Positions 43,371 to 51,287 of a stretch of DNA of 64,000 nt are shown piece after piece. Source of the DNA: Kitasatospora indigofera (lineage in GTDB: Bacteria > Actinomycetota > Actinomycetes > Streptomycetales > Streptomycetaceae). The notes below the pieces were generated by a model. That model worked only from the letters and a program-made list of their open reading frames with translations, was not told the DNA's origin and searched no databases. The stretch spans positions 1 through 64,000 of the forward strand of contig NZ_BNBO01000012.1 in the NCBI RefSeq assembly GCF_014655955.1, in the 5' to 3' direction. How positions within the stretch are numbered: the stretch's first letter is position 1; each line of letters begins with the position of its first letter. Position numbers and translations under genes: made by a program.

Positions 43371-44603
43371 ATGGGCACAGGCACGGACGAAGCAATCGTG
43401 ATCGTGGGCGCGAGCCTGGCCGGGGCCAAGGCCGCCGAGGCGCTGCGCGAGGCCGGGCACGACGGGCCGGTCCTGCTGCTCGGCAAGGAGCACGAGCGCC
43501 CGTACGAGCGGCCGCCGCTCTCCAAGGGGTACCTGCTCGGCAGCACCGAGCGGGAGAAGATCTACGTCCACCCGCCGCAGTGGTACGCCGACCACGACGT
43601 CACCCTGCGGCTCGGCACCACCGTCACCGCCGTCGACCCCGCCGCGCACACCGTGACGCTGGCCGACGACGGCCGGATCGGGTACCGCAAGCTGCTGCTC
43701 ACCACCGGCTCCTCCCCGCGCAAGCTGCCCGTGCCCGGCGCCGACCTGCCCGGCGTGCACTACCTGCGCCGGGTCGGGGACAGCGAACGGCTGAAGGAGG
43801 CGCTGCGCCCGGGGGCGCGGATCGTGGTGATCGGCGCCGGCTGGATCGGCCTGGAGACCGCCGCGGCGGCCCGCGCGGCCGGCGCCGAGGTGACCGTGCT
43901 GGAGAGCGCCGGGCTGCCGCTGCTGCGGGTGCTGGGCCGGGAGGTCGCGGAGGTCTTCGCCGGCCTGCACCGCGACCACGGGGTGGACCTGCGCTTCGGC
44001 GTCCAGGTCGAGGCCCTGACCGGCGGCCCGGGGGCCGTGACCGGGGTGCGGCTGGGTGACGGCGCCACGGTGGCGGCCGACGCCGTGATCGTCGGGATCG
44101 GCATCACCCCCAACACCGCACTCGCCGAGGCCGCCGGCCTGGAGACCGACAACGGCGTGCGGACGGACCAGTGGCTGCGCACCTCCGACCCGGACATCCA
44201 CGCCGCCGGGGACGTCGCCAACGCCTTCCACCCGCTGTTCGGCAAGCACATCCGGGTCGAGCACTGGGCCAACGCCCTCAACCAGCCGCAGACCGCCGCC
44301 CGCGCGATGCTCGGTCAGGACGCCGCCTACGACCGGGTGCCCTACTTCTTCTCCGACCAGTACGACCTGGGGATGGAGTACACCGGGTACGTCGAGCCCG
44401 AGGGCTACGACCGGGTGGTGTTCCGGGGCGACGTGCCCGGGCGCGAGTTCATCGCCTTCTGGCTCTCCGGCGGCAAGGTGCTGGCGGGCATGAACGTCAA
44501 CGTCTGGGACGTCACCGACCCGATCCGGGAGCTGGTCCGCTCCGGCCGGCCGGTGGACCCGGCCGCCCTGGCCGACCCCGCCCGGCCGCTGACGGAGCTG
44601 TAG
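43371..44603 (+). CDS. Ferredoxin/rubredoxin reductase-type FAD oxidoreductase
   Basis: This 410-residue NAD(P)H:ferredoxin reductase is of the putidaredoxin reductase/BphA4 group. The FAD Rossmann motif IVIVGASLAGAKAAEALRE is at the N-terminus, with YERPPLSKGYL just after it. The NAD(P)H Rossmann motif VVIGAGWIGLETAAAA lies near 157-172, and the second FAD motif TSDPDIHAAGDVA near 273-285, followed by HWANALNQ. The C-terminal domain is the reductase-type interface. GACGAGGAG lies upstream of the ATG at 43371. It could supply electrons to the ferredoxin/P450 pair at 33-34.6 kb; that link is inferred. Confidence 0.92.
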   Translation: MGTGTDEAIVIVGASLAGAKAAEALREAGHDGPVLLLGKEHERPYERPPLSKGYLLGSTEREKIYVHPPQWYADHDVTLRLGTTVTAVDPAAHTVTLADDGRIGYRKLLLTTGSSPRKLPVPGADLPGVHYLRRVGDSERLKEALRPGARIVVIGAGWIGLETAAAARAAGAEVTVLESAGLPLLRVLGREVAEVFAGLHRDHGVDLRFGVQVEALTGGPGAVTGVRLGDGATVAADAVIVGIGITPNTALAEAAGLETDNGVRTDQWLRTSDPDIHAAGDVANAFHPLFGKHIRVEHWANALNQPQTAARAMLGQDAAYDRVPYFFSDQYDLGMEYTGYVEPEGYDRVVFRGDVPGREFIAFWLSGGKVLAGMNVNVWDVTDPIRELVRSGRPVDPAALADPARPLTEL

Positions 44604-45625
44604 CCGCACGACCGGTCGCACCCGTCCGGACCCGGCCGGCGGCAGTGCCGTCGCCGGCCCGGTGTGCGGGTGCGGGCCCGGCCGGGGGCGGCGGCCGACG
44701 CGGCCCGGGCCTGCCCGCAGTGCGCGGAGGAGCGCGGACGGCCCCGCCCCTGACCGCCGGGCGCCCGGGCGCCGCGTGCGGCTCGTGGAGCCCGGTGCGG
44801 CCCCGGGCTGCCCCGGTGCAGCCCCACATCCGAGCCCTGAGCAGATGATCGCGATTCCCGCGCTTTCCCAGATCATTTGATCATTTGATCCCTTTATCTT
44901 GACTCCGATCAGCGCGGCCGCTCACGATGTCCGGTACCCAGCCCGGCCGGAGCACCGCCCGCCGCCCCCTCCCGCTCCTGCCCGCCACCCGCTGCCGTCA
45001 GGAGCCCGCGCATGCCCCCGCCCCCTCGGCCGCCGGCGCCCCGGCGCAACCCGCCGCCGCCGTACCGGCCCTGTCCGGCCGTCAGCCCGCCGGTCACGCC
45101 GCGCGGACCGCTCCCGGCGGGAGGCTGGACCACCGCTCCCTTCCCGCGGACCGGTCCACCGGGCCGCCGGGGGACGGTCACCCCGGGGACATGACCGGGC
45201 ACCTTCCCACCCGCCGGGCAGCCCCGCGAAAGCCGAGGACCGGCCCCCGGCGCCCCGGACCACCGCACTGTTGCGGCGACCGTTCCCGAGAATCCTCCCG
45301 AATGCATTCCGGACCCGAACCGGCCGAGCTATTTCCCGGCCGGACATCACGCGTCGCCGTTCGGCATCGCGGCTTTCCGCACGCCCGGGAAAAACGCCAC
45401 CGGGCCACGACGGCCGCGTCCCGTCAGGCCAGGGAATTCCTTTCCGGGCGGGCCCCGGACATTCCGATGTCCTCGTCAGACGTATTGACAGCCGGACTCC
45501 ACGACTCCCAGGATCGGCACACCGCCGAATGCCGTCCGCCTCGTTCTCCCGGCCACGGACGGCTGAATTCCCGCTCGGCATCGGAGCACCACGCTCACCC
45601 CCCACCCTTTTGTGGAAAGGCCCCG
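44604..45625. other. One-kilobase gap without a supported gene
   Basis: This 1022-base region lies between the reductase and beta-helix genes. The left part (to about 44840) is GC-rich low-complexity. At 44871-44890 GATCATTT occurs twice in tandem followed by GATC in an AT-rich patch, with TTGACT just downstream; this is the best place for a promoter. From 45200 to 45620 the base composition is less extreme and contains repeated TTTCCCGG/CCGGGAAA motifs, consistent with a long untranslated leader. Frames on both strands give no recognisable protein. Confidence 0.45.
44871..44890. repeat. GATCATTT tandem repeat in AT-rich patch
   Basis: Two exact copies of GATCATTT and a trailing GATC give a 20-base run with overlapping near-palindromes (ATGATC upstream as well). 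It sits in a rare AT-rich patch and may be an operator for a downstream gene. Confidence 0.5.
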
Positions 45626-47725
45626 ATGAATTCCTTCGGACGCACCACGACCAGCCTGCTGGGCGCCGCCGCCCTGGTGGCGGGCCTGGCCCTCGGCACC
45701 GGCACCGGCACCACCGCTTCCGCCACCGGCACGTCGTACTTCCTCGACTGCTCGGCCGGCTCCGCCGGCAGCGGCACCCAGTCCAGCCCCTGGAACTCCC
45801 TGAGCGGCGCCAACGCGCACGTCTTCGGCCCCGGGGACACCCTCAGCCTGAAGGCCGGCACCACCTGCACCGGCACCCTGCAGCCGCAGGGATCCGGCGC
45901 AGCCGGACAGCCGGCCAGCATCACCGCGTACGGCACGGGCGCCGCACCGGTCGTCGACGGGGCCGGGGCGACCGCCGGTGTCCGCCTCGTCGACCAGTCC
46001 TACTGGACCGTCAGCGACCTGCACGTCAAGAACGACGCGAGCGACCGCGGCCTGCGCGACGGCGTCCTCGTCGAGTCCACCACCAGCGCCCACAAGGCCG
46101 GCATCGTCATCACCGGCCTGGAGGTCTCCGACACCTCCGGCTGGGGCGACAAGACCGGCGCCAACGCCCCCTGGTTCTCCGCCTCCGCCGGCATCGTGGT
46201 GAAGGTCTCGGGCACCGGCGCCGGCCACTTCGACGGCATCACCGTCACCGACAACCACATCCACGACACCGGCGGCGGCGGCATCAAGCTCGCCGGTGAC
46301 ACCAGCACCAAGCACACCTCCGTCCGGATCGCCGGCAACACCATCGACGAGGCCGGCGGCGACGGCATCGTCGTCCACAACTCGGCCTCACCGCTGGTGG
46401 AGCACAACACCGCCACCGACCTGGGCCTCGGCAAGTACCCCTTCGTCGCCGGCAACTTCGCGGGGATGTGGCCCTACAACAGCAGCAACCCGACCTTCCA
46501 GTACAACAGCGTCGGGGGCAGCAAGCCCTCCACCTTCGACGCCACCGCCTGGGACTGCGACATCAGCGTCACGGGCACCTGCACCTACCAGTACAACTAC
46601 TCGTACGGCAACGCCGGCGGCTTCTACCTCAACTGCGTGTCCGGCTGCGTCTCCAACCCGGCCTCCGCCGGCCCCAGCACCACCGACGTCGTCCTGCGCT
46701 ACAACGTCGCCGTCGACGACTGCCGCCTGGTGCTCAGCAGCGGCGCCCCCGGCACCCACTACATCTACAACAACACCTTCTACTGCCCGTCCCGGCCCGT
46801 CGTCGACACGATCGGCAACAACAAGGTGATGAAGAACAACATCTTCGTGGCCCCCTCCGGCTCCTTCGCCACCGGCAGCGGCGTCGTCCTCGACTCCAAC
46901 GTCTACTACGGCGGCATCGCCGCCCCCGCCGGGGACACCCACGCCGTCACCACCGACCCCAGGCTCACCGGTGACTCGGCGGCCAAGGGCCTGCGGCTCA
47001 GGTCCGGCTCGCCCGCCCTCGGCAGCGGCGCCGTGATCGCGGACAACGGCGGCCTGGACTTCTTCGGCCACGCCGTCCCCGCCACCGGTTCCCCCAACCG
47101 CGGCGCCTACCAGGGCGACGGCGCCGACGAGGCGCTGCCGATCACCAGCCTGTACAACGAGACCGGGGTCACCGCCGACGACAACGCCACCGCCGGCGGA
47201 CACGCCTCCGCCACTCTCAGCGGCCGCACCTTCTCGGGCGACGCCCTGGAGGCCGCCGGCCTGACGCCCGGCCGGCAGGTCACCACCGCCGGGGTGACCT
47301 TCACCTGGCACCCCGGGCGCTACGGCACCCCCGACAACATCCACGCCACCGGGCAGACCGTCGCCGTCAGCGGCACCGGATCCACCCTCGGCATCGTGGG
47401 CTTCGCCACCAGCAACGCCCCCTCCGCCCAGGGCACCCTGCGCTTCTCCGACGGCAGCACCCAGGCCTTCACCCTCGCCCTGACCGACTGGTGGAACACC
47501 TCCGCCACCAACGGCAACACCCTCGTCAAGCAGGTCTCCCACCAGAACCAGCACGACGTCGCCTACAACGACGCCAGCACCCCCGCCTACAACCACACCG
47601 CCTCGCTGTGGCTCGACAAGATCGCGCTGCCCGCCGGCAAGCAGCTCACCTCCGTCACGCTCCCCGCCGGGACCGGCACCTCCGGCACCGCTCTGCACGT
47701 CTTCGCCATGGCCGTCGCGCCCTGA
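45626..47725 (+). CDS. Secreted right-handed beta-helix protein with C-terminal beta-sandwich
   Basis: This 699-residue protein has a signal peptide ending near residue 36. Residues about 40-505 form a parallel beta-helix of the pectate-lyase-like superfamily, with stacked Asn/Gly-rich coils such as VTDNHIHDTGGGGIKLAGDT and GNTIDEAGGDGIVVHNSAS, and cysteine pairs (YLNCVSGCVSN, CRLVL...FYCPS). Residues about 510-699 are a beta-sandwich module (GRTFSGDALEAAGLTPGRQV, then LRFSDGSTQAFTLALTDWW) often attached to secreted polysaccharide-degrading enzymes. It is likely a polysaccharide lyase or hydrolase; I cannot assign a family. AAAGG precedes the ATG. Confidence 0.85.
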   Translation: MNSFGRTTTSLLGAAALVAGLALGTGTGTTASATGTSYFLDCSAGSAGSGTQSSPWNSLSGANAHVFGPGDTLSLKAGTTCTGTLQPQGSGAAGQPASITAYGTGAAPVVDGAGATAGVRLVDQSYWTVSDLHVKNDASDRGLRDGVLVESTTSAHKAGIVITGLEVSDTSGWGDKTGANAPWFSASAGIVVKVSGTGAGHFDGITVTDNHIHDTGGGGIKLAGDTSTKHTSVRIAGNTIDEAGGDGIVVHNSASPLVEHNTATDLGLGKYPFVAGNFAGMWPYNSSNPTFQYNSVGGSKPSTFDATAWDCDISVTGTCTYQYNYSYGNAGGFYLNCVSGCVSNPASAGPSTTDVVLRYNVAVDDCRLVLSSGAPGTHYIYNNTFYCPSRPVVDTIGNNKVMKNNIFVAPSGSFATGSGVVLDSNVYYGGIAAPAGDTHAVTTDPRLTGDSAAKGLRLRSGSPALGSGAVIADNGGLDFFGHAVPATGSPNRGAYQGDGADEALPITSLYNETGVTADDNATAGGHASATLSGRTFSGDALEAAGLTPGRQVTTAGVTFTWHPGRYGTPDNIHATGQTVAVSGTGSTLGIVGFATSNAPSAQGTLRFSDGSTQAFTLALTDWWNTSATNGNTLVKQVSHQNQHDVAYNDASTPAYNHTASLWLDKIALPAGKQLTSVTLPAGTGTSGTALHVFAMAVAP

Positions 47726-47740
47726 CCGGGAGTTGAACAC

Positions 47741-47776
47741 CGGGCCTGCGGGGCGGTTGTCCGCCCGGCGGGCCCG
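47741..47776 (+). terminator. Nested hairpin after the beta-helix gene
   Basis: The outer stem CGGGCC/GGCCCG (47741-47746 with 47771-47776) encloses the inner stem GGGCGG-TTGT-CCGCCC (47751-47766). It lies 16 bases after the stop. Confidence 0.65.
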
Positions 47777-48099
47777 GCGCCGAAGTGCCCTTGCCGGCCA
47801 GGGACGGGTACCTCGCACGCGGCACCGGAACCGCGCCCACACCCGCACCCGCACCCGCACCCGCGAAGTCACCCCCTGCCGAGGAGGCTCGCCTTCCGAC
47901 GCCGAATTCGACGAAAAGGAATACCGCTCCCGGGGAAACCGCAGCGGGTCCTTTCCCGTCCTCGGCCTTGTGGTCCCGGGTCACCGGATCGACCCGGAGG
48001 CCCCGACGGAAAGCCAGCGGGCCCGCGAAATCCATCCCTGGTATTTCTGGATTCTTCGCCTTCGCGATGCCTTTCGTGCGTCGGTCGTCACGCCGGATC
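47777..48099. other. Intergenic region between convergent genes
   Basis: About 320 bases beyond the terminator and ahead of the 3' end of the MFS gene. It contains a CACCCGCACCCGCACCCGC run near 47840 (5-6 units of ACCCGC) and no supported coding sequence. Confidence 0.45.
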
Positions 48100-49569
48100 C
48101 TATGCGTGCCGTTTCTCGATCTCTTCGGCCGGGGCTGTGACCGGATCGGTCCCGGGTGAGCGTCGGCGGGCGAGGGCGAGGGCGGCCGTCGTCGTGATCG
48201 CCATCGCGGCGACGCCGACCAGCGCCGCGGTCGTGTAGGCGTCCTCGTCCGGGAAGAGGTGGCCCGTGGCGGTGCCGGCGGCCAGGACCAGACCGCCGAC
48301 GGCGCTGCCCAGGGAGTACCCGACGCTGCGGACGACGTAGTTGAAGCTCATCGCGCTGGACGTCTCGCTCTTGGGGGTGACGGCCAGGATGACGCCGGGC
48401 ACGGCGGCCGAGAAGCTGCCGACGCCGAAGCCCAGCACGCCCATGGCCGTGAGCAGTTCGGCCAGGTTGGACCGGGCGGTGGCGAACAGGACGAACCCGC
48501 CGCCGACGACGGCGGCGCTGCCGGCCAGGAGCAGGGGACCGTCGATCCGCGTCCGGACCCGCGGCGTGAGCTTGCCGGCGACGAACCCCAGCACGGAGAA
48601 CGGGACGAGGACCAGCCCCGCCACGAAGGTGGTCAGTCCGAAGCCGTAGCCGGCGCTGTGCGGCGTCTGCGCGTAGCGGGTGATGAGCGTGAGCAGGAGG
48701 TACATGCCGATCCCGCCGACGAACATGGCGATGTTCGCCCCGGCGACCGCCGGGTGCCGTACCGCCCGGACGTCGACCAGGGGCGTCCTGGTCCGCAGCT
48801 CGGAAAGGGTCCAGAAGCAGAGCAGGAGTACGGCGGCGACGGCCAGGGCCACCGCCACGGCGAGGTGCCGGCTCCAGAGGCTCCTCCCGCCGGCCAGGAA
48901 CAGGACGAGGAGCAGTCCACCCGCTAGGGCGAGCGCACCGCCCACGTTCACCCGAGCGGAGCGGCCTTCGGGAGCGGCGGGCATGGAGCGCCACGCGGTC
49001 ACGAAGGCGATGGCGGTGACGACCAGGCCGAGGCCGTAGGCGGCCCGCAGTCCGCCCAACTCGGCGAGCAGCGCGGCCAGCGGGTAGCCCACGCCGGCTC
49101 CGATGACCGAGACCACCGAGATCAGGGCGATCGTCGCCGCGCTGCGCTCCTCGGGGAGGTGGTCGCGGGCCACGCCCATCATCAGCGCCGTGAGACCGAG
49201 TCCGACGCCTTGGGCCGCCCTGCCCACGAGCAGCCAGGCGAACGGCAGCGGCAGCACGGTGAGCGCGCTGCCGGCGACGACGATCGCCAGTGTGACGAGA
49301 ATCGTGGCCCGCCGGTGCGGACCGGCTCCGAGCCGGCCGAGGACGGGTGTGGCGACGGCGCCGCTGAGCAGGGCGATGGTCAGCGTCCACTGCGCGCTGT
49401 CGAGGGAGACGTGGAACGTGGTCGCCACGCTGGTGATGAGCGGCGTCCCGAGGCTGGCGACCGCCGCCACGACCAGGGCGACGAACACCAGGGCGGGGAC
49501 CAGCAGACGTGCCCCGGGACGTGCCAGGGCCGTGCTCACGGGCTGGTCATGAGCCTGGGCCGCGGTCAC
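48100..49569 (-). CDS. MFS drug/solute efflux transporter
   Basis: This 489-residue major-facilitator transporter of the 14-TM drug:H+ antiporter type has about 12-14 hydrophobic segments. It starts with a TM1 near residue 25, a motif A-like loop at RLGAGPHRRAT, a motif C-like GVGYPL, and a charged central loop before LVDVRAVRHPAVAGANIAMF. The GTG at 49569 overlaps the stop of the MarR gene, so the two form a regulator-transporter operon. It probably exports the compound sensed by that MarR. Confidence 0.92.
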   Translation of the reverse strand: MTAAQAHDQPVSTALARPGARLLVPALVFVALVVAAVASLGTPLITSVATTFHVSLDSAQWTLTIALLSGAVATPVLGRLGAGPHRRATILVTLAIVVAGSALTVLPLPFAWLLVGRAAQGVGLGLTALMMGVARDHLPEERSAATIALISVVSVIGAGVGYPLAALLAELGGLRAAYGLGLVVTAIAFVTAWRSMPAAPEGRSARVNVGGALALAGGLLLVLFLAGGRSLWSRHLAVAVALAVAAVLLLCFWTLSELRTRTPLVDVRAVRHPAVAGANIAMFVGGIGMYLLLTLITRYAQTPHSAGYGFGLTTFVAGLVLVPFSVLGFVAGKLTPRVRTRIDGPLLLAGSAAVVGGGFVLFATARSNLAELLTAMGVLGFGVGSFSAAVPGVILAVTPKSETSSAMSFNYVVRSVGYSLGSAVGGLVLAAGTATGHLFPDEDAYTTAALVGVAAMAITTTAALALARRRSPGTDPVTAPAEEIEKRHA

Positions 49570-50024
49570 CGGTCCGACTCCTCTCGGACGTGGCTCTGGA
49601 GCTCCGCCAGATGCAGCAGCGCCGGAAGGGCAGCTGCCAGGGCCTCGGCCTCGTCACCGGTGAGTTCGTCGACCAACCGCGCGTACGCTTCGACGCCCGC
49701 CCGGCGTCGCGTCCGGACGTACGACGCGCCGGCCTCGGTCAGGCACACCAGCGTGACCCGCCTGTCGGACGGATCGCCCTTCCGCTCGACCAGCCCGGAT
49801 TCCTCCATCACCCGGACCAGGACGGTCATCGCGGGCTGGGTGACGCCCTCGGCCACCGCCAGGTCGGTGATCCGTCGCGGACCGGTCCTGTCCAGGGTGG
49901 CCAAGGTGGCGGCGGAGGTCAGGCTCATGTCGCGGGGAAGGCGTCTCACGGCCCTGGTGGCCAGACCGTAGAGGGCTGACCCGATGGCATCGGAAGCGGC
50001 GTGCGGGGCGTCTCGGCGGCTCAT
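49566..50024 (-). CDS. MarR family transcriptional regulator (multidrug-type)
   Basis: This 152-residue winged-helix regulator reads SLTSAATLATLDRTGPRRIT, the recognition region VAEGVTQPAMTVLVRVMEES, and the wing LVERKGDPSDRRVTLVCLTEAG with the DxRxxxV signature. It is the first gene of an operon with the MFS transporter (4-base overlap) and probably represses both by binding upstream of itself. Confidence 0.9.
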   Translation of the reverse strand: MSRRDAPHAASDAIGSALYGLATRAVRRLPRDMSLTSAATLATLDRTGPRRITDLAVAEGVTQPAMTVLVRVMEESGLVERKGDPSDRRVTLVCLTEAGASYVRTRRRAGVEAYARLVDELTGDEAEALAAALPALLHLAELQSHVREESDR

Positions 50025-50070
50025 TCCTGAAGCATAGCAACTTTATATGAATTCTTTATGCATCTCCCGG
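50025..50070 (-). promoter_or_regulatory. AT-rich promoter/operator of the MarR-MFS operon
   Basis: This region contains CTTTAT at 50041-50046 and again at 50054-50059 around ATGAATT, and flanking ATGCAT; on the minus strand TATGCT lies about 10 bases before the start region. It is markedly AT-rich against its surroundings. A MarR site is inferred. Confidence 0.45.
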
Positions 50071-50162
50071 TCAGGGTCAGACGGCACTCGACGTGCCATC
50101 CGTCACGCGACCGCGGGGATGGACGCCGAGTGCACCCGCTCCCCTTCCAGGGCCCGGCCCGG

Positions 50163-51131
50163 TCAGAGGCCGGCCAGGAAGTCCACCAGCGCCTCGGAGA
50201 CCTCCTTCGGCCGCTCCTGCTGGGTCCAGTGGCCGCAGCCGGACAGCAGGCGGACCTCGCGCAGACCGGGCACGTGGCCGGACAGCGTCGAAAGGCTCTC
50301 CCGGGCCTGGGGGTTGGCGACCACGAGGTCCTTGTCGCCCACGATCAGCAGGGCCGGCGGCTGGATGCTCGCGCCGTGCCAGGGCGCGGTCAGCTCCCAG
50401 TTGCGGTCCAGGTTGCGGTACCAGTGCAGCGGGCGGCGGAACCCGTTCTCCTCGAACTCGGCCACCAGGAAGGCGATGTCGGCCTCGGTGAGCCAGTCGG
50501 GCAGCTCCTCCGGATCCTGGAAGACGTCCAGGAACCCGCCGCCCTCCGGCACCATCGGCAGGCCGTGCGCGGCCATCACCGGGGCTCCGGCGAGCAGCCG
50601 CCGGAAGGTGGTGTCCAGGTCCCGGCCCAGCTCGGCCTCGGGGACGCCCTGCTGCTGGAAGTACATCATGTAGTACGCGAGGTAGGCCGGGTCGCCCAGT
50701 TGGCCGCGCAGCGTCTGCGACAGCCCGGCCCGCCCGCGCGGGTACGGCGGGACGGAGAGGCCGACCACTCCGCGGACCAGGTCCGGACGGAACAGCGCGG
50801 TGTGCCAGGCCACCGGCGCGCCCCAGTCGTGCCCGACCACCACCGCCCGGTCCGCGCCGAGCGCCCCGATCAGCCCGGCGACGTCACCGGCCAGGTGCAG
50901 GATGCTGTACTGGTCGACCTCGTCCGGGCCGCCCGTCCGCCCGTACCCCCGCTGGTCCGGCGCCACCGCGTGGTAGCCGGCATCGGCCAGCGCCACCAGT
51001 TGGTGCCGCCAGGAGTACCAGCTCTCCGGGAAGCCGTGCAGCAGCAGGACCAGCGGCCCGCTGCCCGCCTCGGCGACATGCATCCGCAGCCCGCTCGCCG
51101 ACTCGACGAAACGGTGTGAAATCCCGGTCAT
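50163..51131 (-). CDS. Epoxide-hydrolase-like alpha/beta hydrolase
   Basis: This 322-residue enzyme has the HGFPES oxyanion motif near 32, DQRGYGRTGGP, and the nucleophile elbow VVVGHDWGAPVAW with Asp rather than Ser, as in soluble epoxide hydrolases and haloalkane dehalogenases. A Tyr-rich cap domain (PAYLAYYMMYFQQQGVPEAE) and a C-terminal LLSGCGHWTQQERP with the catalytic His follow. The ATG at 51131 is the natural start MTGISHRF. It is probably a single-gene unit; the substrate is unknown. Confidence 0.9.
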   Translation of the reverse strand: MTGISHRFVESASGLRMHVAEAGSGPLVLLLHGFPESWYSWRHQLVALADAGYHAVAPDQRGYGRTGGPDEVDQYSILHLAGDVAGLIGALGADRAVVVGHDWGAPVAWHTALFRPDLVRGVVGLSVPPYPRGRAGLSQTLRGQLGDPAYLAYYMMYFQQQGVPEAELGRDLDTTFRRLLAGAPVMAAHGLPMVPEGGGFLDVFQDPEELPDWLTEADIAFLVAEFEENGFRRPLHWYRNLDRNWELTAPWHGASIQPPALLIVGDKDLVVANPQARESLSTLSGHVPGLREVRLLSGCGHWTQQERPKEVSEALVDFLAGL

Positions 51132-51287
51132 TGACGCTCCCTCACCCGGTCGGTCCGGGACCGCCGGCCCTGCCCGGCGGTCCCCGGCCCCCAGTGTCGG
51201 GGGCGGCGACGGTACTCGGTCAAGAGGGCACCGTCGGCAACGGGCCACCCGGCCGCCGGCCCCGGACCGCTCCCCCGCCCCGCCGGG

